Part shown: positions 7,375 to 13,145 of the stretch, piece after piece | Layout: each line of letters opens with the position of its first letter | Numbering within the stretch: position 1 is the stretch's first letter | IMG/VR virus record: IMGVR_UViG_3300030116_001024 | Location: 1,892-24,817 of that record | Source of the DNA: a virus | Length of the DNA stretch: 22,926 nt | Direction: 5' to 3' (one strand) | The notes under the pieces: model-generated | What the model was told of the DNA's origin: nothing | The model's input: the letters and a program-made list of their open reading frames with translations, nothing else | Database searches by the model: none | Translations under genes and position numbers: made by a program

Positions 7375-7474
7375 TTTGTTTAAGTAGTAGGTTGTATTCT
7401 GGATTGAATCCTATAAGGATTGTTAATGGAGACATAATAAAAAGCAAGAATATAAATTGATATCTTAACTTCAC
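7343..7474 (-). CDS. Putative 43-residue single-span membrane protein (GTG start)
   Basis: A GTG at 7474 overlaps the upstream gene's stop as GTGA and opens a frame of 43 codons. The product (VKLRYQFIFLLFIMSPLTIL then IGFNPEYNLLLKQ) has one strongly hydrophobic segment at residues 6-22 with a basic N-terminus, as in small phage inner-membrane peptides. Without it, a 96-nt gap would separate two genes in an otherwise overlapping block. Against it: the start is GTG without a ribosome site, and 32 nt overlap the next gene. The repeated 15-nt element at 7380-7394 lies inside it. Confidence 0.45.
   Translation of the reverse strand: MKLRYQFIFLLFIMSPLTILIGFNPEYNLLLKQNGSSAVQNSN
7380..7394 (-). repeat. 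15-nt element, copy 2 (5 nt before ATG 7374)
   Basis: Minus-strand CAACCTACTACTTAA, identical to the copy at 10371-10385. Both stand exactly 5 nt before an ATG on the same strand. It may be a promoter or translation signal; the function is not known. Confidence 0.6.
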
Positions 7475-7668
7475 GATGCCTCCAACTTTTGATTAGCTTT
7501 TATTAATTTCACCTCATAAATATCTTTATAAGGTATCTTGCTTCGCATAAAGCTAGTCAATGCCTCGTATAAATTAACTCCTTTTTGGTAGTAGGCCTCA
7601 ACAAAATTTGTTGAAGCACTACTATAAATAATTTCATACGTTTTCATTTCTTTATTAACTATCTGCAT
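7471..7668 (-). CDS. Small hypothetical early protein
   Basis: This 65-residue protein starts MQIVNKEMKTYEIIYSSAST, with predicted alternating strand and helix (beta strand KTYEIIY, then a helix around VNLYEALTSFMRSK, then strand YEVKLIKA). ATG 7668 is preferred because it overlaps the upstream gene by 10 nt and has GAGG about 9 nt upstream; Met8 is an alternative. It resembles the other small alpha/beta protein at 8296-8478 in general plan but is not clearly homologous. No catalytic motif or membrane segment. It is probably an early host-interaction protein by position only. Confidence 0.72.
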   Translation of the reverse strand: MQIVNKEMKTYEIIYSSASTNFVEAYYQKGVNLYEALTSFMRSKIPYKDIYEVKLIKANQKLEAS

Positions 7669-7997
7669 GAGTTCATTACCTCCACTATGGGAATTAAAGC
7701 CTCGATTATATGCTTAATTAATAAATGTCTAGCCTTGCATGAATCATCTGGTAACACTATTGCCATGTCAGTATTACCTTCGAGGTTGTTAAGTACCCCC
7801 AAGATATAAGTTAGACGCTGCACTTGTGTATGCCAGAGAGGATTATCTTTTAATAATTTAAGAAGTTCGATATCAACCGCACCGATCTCTCTTAAATAAT
7901 CCGAATCTTTATATTCTCCTGTATTAGAGAACATATATCTATCGTTGATAATGCCATACTCCAGATGGATACGTTTAAACTTTTCATCTAAGCCCAT
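7659..7997 (-). CDS. Hypothetical early protein
   Basis: I do not recognise this 112-residue, apparently mostly helical protein. It begins MGLDEKFKRIHLEYGIINDR, includes a helix IELLKLLKDNPLWHTQVQRL, and a C-terminal helical segment (RHLLIKHIIEALIPIVEVMN). It is soluble, with a mild net negative charge. It overlaps the genes on both sides by about 10 nt, consistent with translational coupling in the early block. Confidence 0.75.
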   Translation of the reverse strand: MGLDEKFKRIHLEYGIINDRYMFSNTGEYKDSDYLREIGAVDIELLKLLKDNPLWHTQVQRLTYILGVLNNLEGNTDMAIVLPDDSCKARHLLIKHIIEALIPIVEVMNSCR

Positions 7998-8296
7998 TGT
8001 TTTGACCTCACTCCTCTTTTTCTATAGACCATAGCGTAGCTACAAGACTCGGCTAGCTCTGGATTAAGCACGTTTTCGCAGAAAGTAGAAAAGTCTGGAT
8101 GCAACCAGCTTTCTAATTCTTGTGTGCTGTTGGTATAGCAACTTACTTTTAAGTCGTTACCTCTTCGAACAAAGTCGAGGTCTATTGCCTCGACAAGTTC
8201 TTCATAATCACAGTCGATAGTAAAGACTACCCTGTATTTATATTGATGTTCGACCTGATCCGTATGTATTGGATAGTCGCAAAGTGACATTCCCAT
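7988..8296 (-). CDS. Hypothetical early protein
   Basis: This 102-residue protein starts MGMSLCDYPIHTDQVEHQYK, followed by a strand YRVVFTIDC and a helix YEELVEAIDLDFV, suggesting a small alpha/beta fold. Five cysteines are scattered without a zinc-binding pattern. ATG 8296 shares one base with the upstream stop (TAATG); a second in-frame ATG lies two codons later. I do not recognise the family. Confidence 0.75.
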   Translation of the reverse strand: MGMSLCDYPIHTDQVEHQYKYRVVFTIDCDYEELVEAIDLDFVRRGNDLKVSCYTNSTQELESWLHPDFSTFCENVLNPELAESCSYAMVYRKRGVRSKQWA

Positions 8297-8478
8297 TAGG
8301 CAATTTCCTCCGTAAATGCGTGGTCTTTAGCTTCGATGCCTACATCCCATGTTTCAATAGCCCATGATTTAGTTTCATCGTATGCAAAAGCTCTGTCTAC
8401 TGCTTCATCCTCATTCTTAGCTTTAACTTTGTAATACTGTGAGTGAGTTTCAGCGATTGCAATTTTATAAATTGGCAT
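8296..8478 (-). CDS. Small DpnD/PcfM-like alpha/beta protein
   Basis: This 60-residue protein begins MPIYKIAIAETHSQYYKVKA, followed by KNEDEAVDRAFAYDE and an acidic C-terminus. The pattern xxYKIxIxETxxxxYxVxAxxEDEA fits the short DpnD/PcfM-type family found on phages, plasmids and conjugative elements, whose function is unknown. The fold should be two strands followed by a helix. It overlaps its upstream neighbour by 14 nt and its downstream neighbour by one base. The family assignment is from motif pattern only. Confidence 0.72.
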   Translation of the reverse strand: MPIYKIAIAETHSQYYKVKAKNEDEAVDRAFAYDETKSWAIETWDVGIEAKDHAFTEEIA

Positions 8479-8665
8479 TTTTTAAATCCTCCTGATTTTG
8501 TTTTACTAGTTTTGGATCATTGCCAAAAAATTGTGACATAAGATCATTGCCTATTTTTTCTTGAATACTTGGAGGGCAATCAGTCCATGTATCGTTTCGA
8601 ACCATCCAGCCATGATCTAATATGGCTGGGATGTTGTCCTTGTTTTTGATGTAGTGTTTAATCAT
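8465..8665 (-). CDS. Hypothetical early protein
   Basis: This 66-residue protein starts MIKHYIKNKDNIPAILDHGW, with an NDTWTDCPPSIQEKIGNDLM stretch and an Asn/Lys-rich end. No recognisable motif; soluble. ATG 8665 overlaps the upstream stop as ATGA, so it is read with its neighbour. I do not recognise it. Confidence 0.72.
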   Translation of the reverse strand: MIKHYIKNKDNIPAILDHGWMVRNDTWTDCPPSIQEKIGNDLMSQFFGNDPKLVKQNQEDLKNANL

Positions 8666-9012
8666 GTGACTACCTGTAATGATTCGATTAATTTAAAAGG
8701 TTTGCACCCTTTGTATTGGTTGTAATAGTCATTTTTATAAGAGTCGGACTCTTTATCTATTACATCTGGATCTCTTAGCTGGTATCCATCCCATGCCCAT
8801 CTTTCGCTGTCTTCGATATCAAATATATGGACTGTCATTATCTGCCAGCCCAATAATTTGTTATCTCTTTTAGCTTTTCTTACGGCCTTTGTTGCATGAA
8901 TAATATTAGGATCATGCCCCGATGACCATGCTATGGATGTTCCACTATTCCATGCAGCAATAGCCAAGATTCTTCTTGGCTGCTGCTCGTATTTAATTTT
9001 CTTTTTAGCCAT
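8662..9012 (-). CDS. Hypothetical early protein
   Basis: This 116-residue protein has a basic start (MAKKKIKYEQQPRR), a hydrophobic strand ILAIAAW, and then WNSGTSIAWSSGHDPN. A middle strand-helix region (WQIMTVHIFDIEDSERWAWD) and an acidic tail with tyrosines follow. Trp content is high. No catalytic motif is recognised. It shares one base of its ATG with the stop of the gene at 9012-9392 and ends as ATGA with the next gene. Confidence 0.73.
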   Translation of the reverse strand: MAKKKIKYEQQPRRILAIAAWNSGTSIAWSSGHDPNIIHATKAVRKAKRDNKLLGWQIMTVHIFDIEDSERWAWDGYQLRDPDVIDKESDSYKNDYYNQYKGCKPFKLIESLQVVT

Positions 9013-9392
9013 CAGTCCATGCTCCTGATGTAGCTTGCTGACTCTGTTCTATCGTGTAGTGCTACAGCCCCATAAAATGTATGGCCTGTTAACTCTTCGA
9101 TTTTTTCATTGAATCTGCTGTCGCTTGTAGCAACATAAGATCCGCCCATCATTGACCATGCTCCAGCGTCTAGTAATTCTTGAGGTACTACTCGAACAGT
9201 TGGGTATTTAAAATGCTTTTCAACTACCAACTGAGCAGCTGGGTATTCATTCGATGGTTCGAATGGTGCTTCGATGTTGGTTATTGTTAGGCCTCTTATA
9301 TGTGGCCTTGTTTGTATGTCGGATACTCCATAATTCGAGCATCCTCCGTTACCTAGTTCATAACATCGGTAAATTTCAACGTGTAAACCCAT
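9012..9392 (-). CDS. Conserved phage hypothetical protein
   Basis: This 126-residue protein starts MGLHVEIYRCYELGNGGCSN. It contains NIEAPFEPSNEYPAAQLVVE, TVRVVP, GGSYVATSDSRFNEKI and YGAVALHDR. I recall a phage protein family with the same order of pieces (an N-IE-PFEP motif, an SSDSRF motif, and a final YG-P--HDR), of unknown function. The start is supported by AGGAGA 8 nt upstream. It is the first gene after a hairpin at 9491-9512 and begins the run of overlapping genes that leads to RNA polymerase. Confidence 0.78.
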   Translation of the reverse strand: MGLHVEIYRCYELGNGGCSNYGVSDIQTRPHIRGLTITNIEAPFEPSNEYPAAQLVVEKHFKYPTVRVVPQELLDAGAWSMMGGSYVATSDSRFNEKIEELTGHTFYGAVALHDRTESASYIRSMD

Positions 9393-9490
9393 TGAATAAT
9401 TCTCCTTTTTTGTAGTGGATTTTTGAGTAATTTAAAAAACTACTCATTCATAGAAGACCTATAAAAGCGTAGTTTTGGAAGGTATAAAGA

Positions 9491-9512
9491 CCCCCGAAGA
9501 AAATTTCGGAGG
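9491..9512 (-). terminator. Hairpin between early genes, terminator or attenuator
   Basis: Read on the minus strand, CCTCCGAA and TTCGGGGG form an 8-bp stem with a 6-nt loop, followed by TCTTTATACC. One pair is U-G on the minus strand but a C-A mismatch on the plus strand, which favours the minus-strand RNA. The U-tract is short, so a partial terminator, processing site or RNA-stabilising hairpin is possible. Confidence 0.55.
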
Positions 9513-9532
9513 CCTTGTAGCTCCTTCTGGAG

Positions 9533-9922
9533 TTAACTATTAGACCATTGAACATGCTTTCTGGCTGGTATTGGCTTTCTCATACAACCCATATAGTTCA
9601 AGCCCTCACCATGATATAAATCAGACTTTTTACAGTCTTTAATTATTCCGTAGTTAAGTTTGAAATTATATAAGTCTTTGGCCTGCCATTTTTGAAGCGA
9701 CTCTTTGAACCATCTGGAGGTCGGAAATAAATATTTAACCGCATCCATAGACTCAAATAAATAAGCCTCCCCATATCCATATTGAAAAGGAATTTCAATT
9801 ATCATTTCATCTTCATGCTCGAGGTTAAGAACTACTCGAGATGAGAAATAAGAATTTCCGTTCACTTTGTCACGCCATTCTTTAGCGATGATGTCAATAG
9901 TTTTAAGTTCTGATAGTTTCAT
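9533..9922 (-). CDS. Conserved phage hypothetical protein (QYGYG motif)
   Basis: This 129-residue protein starts MKLSELKTIDIIAKEWRDKV. Central features are paired strands (SSRVVLNLEHEDEMIIEIPF) running into FQYGYGEAYLFESMDAV. The QYGYG element followed by a helix recurs, as I recall, in short phage proteins of unknown function. The C-terminal part is basic and aromatic. A GGGA ribosome site lies upstream of ATG 9922. It stands between two hairpins, so it may be expressed separately from the downstream run. Confidence 0.75.
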   Translation of the reverse strand: MKLSELKTIDIIAKEWRDKVNGNSYFSSRVVLNLEHEDEMIIEIPFQYGYGEAYLFESMDAVKYLFPTSRWFKESLQKWQAKDLYNFKLNYGIIKDCKKSDLYHGEGLNYMGCMRKPIPARKHVQWSNS

Positions 9923-9972
9923 TTTCTGTCCCTGTATTTGTAATTAATGCGGATAGCTTCGAAGCAAGTAAA

Positions 9973-9990
9973 GAGGGCATAAATGCCCCC
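9973..9990 (-). terminator. Hairpin upstream of the gene starting at 9922
   Basis: Minus-strand GGGGGCA-TTTA-TGCCCTC forms a 7-bp stem with a 4-nt loop, then TTTACTTGC. As at 9491-9512, the single imperfect pair is G-U on the minus strand and a mismatch on the plus strand. It lies after the stop of the 10012-10365 gene. Role: weak terminator or attenuator controlling flow from the early promoter. Confidence 0.55.
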
Positions 9991-10011
9991 GATTAGAATT
10001 AAACATTCCAT

Positions 10012-10365
10012 TTACTGGTAATCTCCATAAGCTGAGACTTCAACGCCTAAAGCTGGGCAATCGTCACAAGCAGGAAATTCCCTCCAGATGTCAGATAATG
10101 CAACATGATCTAAAAAAGATTGCAAAGCTATAACCTGACCTGTTGATGTGCCACCAATAGAAAATTTAAAAGGTTTACTAGTTAATACTGGCTGGTCTTT
10201 ATATGGATAGATTCGAATGTTTAAGAATCCGATTACCCATTCATAAGGAACCTTGCCATCGGCATCATCACATTTAATAGGTTGGCCGAATAGTCCGACC
10301 AGCTGGTTGAAGCTGGCTTCACATTCGCCAATTTTCCAAGTACAGGAATTAACTAAAACAGACAT
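10012..10365 (-). CDS. Hypothetical protein, first gene of the leftward block
   Basis: This 117-residue protein starts MSVLVNSCTWKIGECEASFN, with a stretch VPYEWVIGFLNIRIYPYK and a Cys-rich end (FPACDDCPALGVEVS) that includes a CxxC. Six cysteines in total could make disulfides or a metal site. ATG 10365 is chosen over an upstream TTG at 10404 because it stands exactly 5 nt after the repeated 15-nt element, as the gene at 7374 does. It is the first complete gene in the leftward direction. I do not recognise a function. Confidence 0.7.
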   Translation of the reverse strand: MSVLVNSCTWKIGECEASFNQLVGLFGQPIKCDDADGKVPYEWVIGFLNIRIYPYKDQPVLTSKPFKFSIGGTSTGQVIALQSFLDHVALSDIWREFPACDDCPALGVEVSAYGDYQ

Positions 10366-10370
10366 AACAA

Positions 10371-10385
10371 TTAAGTAGTAGGTTG
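10371..10385 (-). repeat. 15-nt element, copy 1 (5 nt before ATG 10365)
   Basis: Minus-strand CAACCTACTACTTAA, identical to 7380-7394 and at the same distance from an ATG. A shortened relative precedes the SSB gene (4525-4536). A looser relative lies upstream of the capsid. Confidence 0.65.
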
Positions 10386-10437
10386 ATTTAAAAGATTGCA
10401 GCAAGATCCGTAAAGAATCTCAGACAATCCTTTTTAG

Positions 10438-10466
10438 ATATTAGCTGACCTTAAGCCAGTTTGCAA
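10438..10466 (-). promoter_or_regulatory. Candidate host-type promoter for the leftward block
   Basis: On the minus strand TTGCAA is followed after 17 nt by TAATAT, about 75 nt before ATG 10365. Each hexamer matches four of six consensus bases, so this is a weak call supported mainly by spacing and position. Confidence 0.3.
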
Positions 10467-10555
10467 TTAATTAGGCGGTTGATCTCTAAATCATTTATAT
10501 ATTGGCTGCTGATTTGCTCCAGATGGCCGACAAAAACCAGTAATTTCAATGCAGA

Positions 10556-10605
10556 ACTGTCTCAAGGACAGTACTACAAGACCTCCAGAGGCTAGTTATA
10601 AGCCT
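10556..10605. other. Cluster of three small hairpins, possible structured RNA
   Basis: ACTGTC-TCAAG-GACAGT (10556-10572), CCTC-CA-GAGG (10582-10591) and AGGCT-AGTTATA-AGCCT (10589-10605) lie in succession; the last two compete for shared bases. A fourth weak stem is GAGG/CCTC at 10646-10658. The strand of the functional RNA is not determined. On the minus strand this would be the leader of the early transcript. Confidence 0.4.
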
Positions 10606-10756
10606 ATTCTTATTAAATAAATACAATTATTAACCCATTTTGGACGAGGGCTGGCCTCTCTATGTAACATTTTATACAAACTCAATGGGGGAATATATAG
10701 AATCCGTATAGACGTAGAGCCGATCAGATTTTTCTACCAAAATATATCCCAATAGA

Positions 10757-10776
10757 TAACTAATAGTAACTAATAG
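10757..10776. repeat. Tandem 10-bp direct repeat (TAACTAATAG x2)
   Basis: Two perfect adjacent copies of TAACTAATAG, preceded by a further AATAG at 10751 so that AATAG recurs at 10-11 bp spacing. One-helical-turn spacing is typical of iterons or operator half-sites bound on one DNA face. Confidence 0.6.
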
Positions 10777-10849
10777 ATAGCAGGGGAGTGCTTCTTCTAT
10801 TGTGGAGAGCTAGTGGTGGACAGGTTTTTCAAGTAAGATATATTAAGAG

Positions 10850-10919
10850 TAAGCCATTATTATTTACCGAACCCCCAAAGCAGTCGGTCAAATTACCTTA
10901 CACACACTATAATGGCTTA
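10850..10919. repeat. 11-bp inverted repeat flanking the divergent promoter zone
   Basis: TAAGCCATTAT (10850-10860) and ATAATGGCTTA (10909-10919) are perfect reverse complements separated by 48 bp. The right arm overlaps the TATAAT element and the expected start of the terS transcript. The left arm gives an almost identical AATAATGG element pointing the other way. It fits an operator pair or mirrored promoters. Confidence 0.7.
10885..10913 (+). promoter_or_regulatory. Promoter for terS-terL, perfect TATAAT
   Basis: TATAAT at 10908-10913 is a perfect -10 hexamer; at 17-bp spacing the -35 position reads CGGTCA (three of six). The same stretch contains CACTATA (10905-10911), the core of T7-family promoters, preceded by AATTACCTTACAC, which recurs in part upstream of the capsid. 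Whether host or phage polymerase uses it cannot be decided from sequence. It lies about 55 nt before ATG 10967. Confidence 0.6.
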
Positions 10920-10921
10920 TA

Positions 10922-10955
10922 AATGAGGCTTTTCAGTAGTGGGTTGAGCCTCATT
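10922..10955 (+). promoter_or_regulatory. Stem-loop at the 5' end of the terS leader
   Basis: AATGAGGCT (10922-10930) pairs perfectly with AGCCTCATT (10947-10955) around a 16-nt loop. A transcript from the TATAAT element would begin almost at the base of the stem. Such 5' stem-loops protect T7-type mRNAs from decay; control of terS translation is another possibility. Confidence 0.55.
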
Positions 10956-10966
10956 CAATAAATAAA

Positions 10967-11203
10967 ATGGCACGAAAAAACACAAACGAAGTATTAAGCG
11001 ACTTGCATGCAAATTTAGCAAGTGCGTTAGGTGAAATATTAAATAGTGGAGAGGCTACGACAGCAGATATGAACGTAATTCGTCAATTTTTAAAAGACAA
11101 TCAGATAACAGCCCAGCCTGTAGAGGATACACCTTTTGGTGACTTGGCTAAGTCGTTACCTGATATAGAGAATGTTATTGAATTAAAGAAGCGTAGTGCG
11201 TAA
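10967..11203 (+). CDS. terS: Small terminase subunit (DNA maturase A), T7 gp18-like
   Basis: This 78-residue protein begins MARKNTNEVLSDLHANLASA and contains the characteristic helix ATTADMNVIRQFLKDNQI, as in DNA maturase A proteins of T7-like phages (T7 gp18 is 89 residues). It recognises or regulates concatemer processing together with the large subunit. The ATG is preceded by AATAAATAAA and no Shine-Dalgarno. Its stop and the terL start overlap as TAATG at 11201-11205. It is the first gene of the rightward block. Confidence 0.9.
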   Translation: MARKNTNEVLSDLHANLASALGEILNSGEATTADMNVIRQFLKDNQITAQPVEDTPFGDLAKSLPDIENVIELKKRSA

Positions 11204-12933
11204 TGAAGAAGGAAGATTGGCAACAATTACCCGAACCATACAATAAAGACTTTAGATATTTCTTAGTTTTAGTCTGGAGGCATTTACAACTACCAGATCC
11301 TACCGCAGTACAGTTAGATATAGCTGAATATATGCAACAGGGCAGTAAGAGAAGAATAATTGAAGCGTTTAGAGGAGTAGGTAAGTCATGGATGGCAGCA
11401 GCTTATGTACTTTGGTTATTAAGAAACGATCCACAGAAGAAAATTATGGTTGTGTCGGCATCAAAAACAAGGGCTGATGACTTTGCACAGTTTTGTTTAC
11501 GAATAATACAAGAAATGCCAATACTTAAATGTTTAGAACCTGATCGAGAGCAGCAAAGATCAGCTAGTAATAGGTTTGATGTACGTCCAGCTATACCCGA
11601 TCAGTCAGCTAGTGTTAAAAGTGTAGGTATCTTTGGTCAATTAACTGGTAGTCGTGCTGATTTAATACTGGCAGATGACTGCGAAGTACCGAATACAGCA
11701 TGGACTGTAGGCATGAGAGAGAAGTTATTGCAATGTTGCGGTGAATTTAACGCTATTCTTAAGCCTGATGGAGATATTTTGTTTTTAGGTACACCACAAA
11801 CAGAGGAAAGTATATACAACAAGCTACGAAATAGAGGATATGACTGTCGCATCTGGACTAGTAGATACCCTAAGAAACCAGAAAAGTATGGAGATGCCCT
11901 AGCTCCGATGATTCGTAGCCTAGCAACAGTAAAAGCAGGGCAACCAACCGATCCAGATAGGTTTTCTGAAATGGATTTACTGGAAAGAGAAGCTAGTTAT
12001 GGGCGTTCACAGTTTACTTTGCAGTTCCAATTGGACACTAGCCTCTCTGATTTACAGCGATTCCCACTAAGATTAGCCGATTTAGTCGTTATGGAGGTCA
12101 AAGATCATGCTCCTGAGAAGGTTGTTTGGTCATCTGGAGCAGAATATAGGATAGTTGACCTACCAGCTGTAGGTTTTAGTGCAGATTATTACCATAGACC
12201 AGCGTTTTTGCATGGTGATTGGCTGCCTTTTACTGGTGTAGTGGCTTATATTGACCCATCAGGTAAGGGTGTCGATGAAACTGCATACAGTATTGTCGGA
12301 CATTTGAACGGAAACCTGTATGTTTTAGAGGTCGGGTCGTTTTGTGAAGGCTATACTGAGCCAGTTTTGACTGGCATTGCTGAAGCTTGTAAAAGAAACA
12401 AGGTTAATTTAATACTTTTAGAGGATCAGTTTGGTCAAGGTATGATGGAAAGCTTGTTAAAACCATATTTACAGAAGATTTACCCTTGTACTATTGAAGG
12501 TCAAAGAAGCAATGTGCAGAAAGAACGAAGAATAATAAACGCATTAGAGCCTGTTATGAACCAACATAGATTAATAATTAATAGATCAGTCGTAGAAAAC
12601 GATGCAAAGCCTCGAACAGAGGACTCGGTAGATAAAGCATTAGGGTATCAGTTGTTTCACCAGATGACTCATATAACAGTTGATAGAAATTGTTTACAAA
12701 ACGATGACAGACTTGACTCTTTAGCTGGAGCGGTGGAATATTGGAATGAATCACTTGCAATAGATGAAGATAGGGCTATCAAAGATAGGGAAATGGAATT
12801 ATGGGATTTGGAATTGGCTGCTCACAGGGGGGATATTGAAGGGGCTTTGGATGCCCAAGTCTTGGGTATACCGCTTGAAAAACTCGGACATAGACAAGCA
12901 CAGGGGAAATGGAGTCGTGTCACAGGACACTAA
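11203..12933 (+). CDS. terL: Large terminase subunit (DNA maturase B), T7 gp19-like
   Basis: This 576-residue protein is close to T7 gp19 (586). The N-terminal packaging ATPase has Walker A GVGKS (58-62, in EAFRGVGKSWMAAA) and Walker B LILADD (154-159). The C-terminal RNase H-fold nuclease has acidic positions YIDPSG (Asp351), LLEDQFG (Glu407, Asp408) and DDRLDSLAGAVEYW (Asp502, Asp505). It docks on the portal, cuts concatemers and pumps DNA into the procapsid. In T7 the pair lies at the right genome end after tail and lysis genes; here it heads the late block. The last 17 nt overlap the next gene. Confidence 0.97.
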   Translation: MKKEDWQQLPEPYNKDFRYFLVLVWRHLQLPDPTAVQLDIAEYMQQGSKRRIIEAFRGVGKSWMAAAYVLWLLRNDPQKKIMVVSASKTRADDFAQFCLRIIQEMPILKCLEPDREQQRSASNRFDVRPAIPDQSASVKSVGIFGQLTGSRADLILADDCEVPNTAWTVGMREKLLQCCGEFNAILKPDGDILFLGTPQTEESIYNKLRNRGYDCRIWTSRYPKKPEKYGDALAPMIRSLATVKAGQPTDPDRFSEMDLLEREASYGRSQFTLQFQLDTSLSDLQRFPLRLADLVVMEVKDHAPEKVVWSSGAEYRIVDLPAVGFSADYYHRPAFLHGDWLPFTGVVAYIDPSGKGVDETAYSIVGHLNGNLYVLEVGSFCEGYTEPVLTGIAEACKRNKVNLILLEDQFGQGMMESLLKPYLQKIYPCTIEGQRSNVQKERRIINALEPVMNQHRLIINRSVVENDAKPRTEDSVDKALGYQLFHQMTHITVDRNCLQNDDRLDSLAGAVEYWNESLAIDEDRAIKDREMELWDLELAAHRGDIEGALDAQVLGIPLEKLGHRQAQGKWSRVTGH

Positions 12934-13144
12934 GCCAGTAAAGCTAAGACCTAGAGCTTGGTGCATAAGAATCCCTAGAAGTTACATAGGTGATTTACCT
13001 ATGAAAGATGTTGGAGGATTTCAAACAGTTGTTATTGCATATGACCAACGTAACGCTTGGGAATCGGCTATGGGTTCACCTGATTGGGAGATGTTACCTT
13101 TTCCTGTGCAATATGTAGCTATATTTCCTACGCAAATGGTTTGA
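12917..13144 (+). CDS. Small hypothetical protein after terL
   Basis: The most plausible start is GTG 12917, with purine-rich AGGGG/GGAG just upstream, giving 75 residues. The product has LRPRAWCIRIPRSYIGDLPM and ends VQYVAIFPTQMV. A longer reading from 12764 would lie almost wholly inside terL and is unlikely. The protein is soluble with several Pro and aromatic residues and no recognised motif. Its stop faces the stop of the minus-strand gene at 13146 with a single base between. Confidence 0.6.
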   Translation: MSQDTKPVKLRPRAWCIRIPRSYIGDLPMKDVGGFQTVVIAYDQRNAWESAMGSPDWEMLPFPVQYVAIFPTQMV

Positions 13145-13145
13145 T

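Larger units (their letters stand above)
10386..10966. other. Divergent gene-poor region between leftward and rightward blocks
   Basis: About 580 bases hold no convincing gene on either strand; the longest ATG-initiated frames are under 30 codons. What it does hold: candidate promoters for both directions, three consecutive small hairpins (10556-10605), a 10-bp tandem repeat, an 11-bp inverted repeat, and a leader hairpin before terS. It is the place where both transcription directions start, and in T7 the corresponding junction between maturase and early genes is where the physical genome ends lie. It could therefore carry early promoters, an origin, or terminal-repeat sequence; none of these is proven here. 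Confidence 0.7.

Noticed and set aside
9944-10006. Minus-strand 20-codon frame across the hairpin at 9973-9990
   Set aside because: It has no ribosome site; codons are dictated by the hairpin. A leader peptide is possible but unsupported.
10366-10404. Upstream TTG start for the first leftward gene
   Set aside because: It lacks a ribosome site; ATG 10365 has the same upstream element and spacing as ATG 7374.
10588-10660. Glutamine riboswitch-like motif near GGACGAGGG
   Set aside because: The conserved core of that riboswitch (GGACG followed by AAGTAGG) is not present.
10608-10672. Minus-strand 24-codon frame in the divergent region
   Set aside because: It is too short to support, without a ribosome site, and lies in a hairpin-rich stretch better explained as leader RNA.
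10923-10961. 12-codon leader frame in the terS stem-loop
   Set aside because: It is very short, and its sequence is explained by the perfect stem; no ribosome site.
10386-10966. tRNA gene or attachment site in the non-coding hub
   Set aside because: No cloverleaf or T-loop consensus was found on either strand, and no integrase is in the window.
12764-12916. N-terminal extension of the post-terL gene
   Set aside because: It would overlap terL by about 170 nt; the GTG at 12917 with a purine-rich site is a better start.
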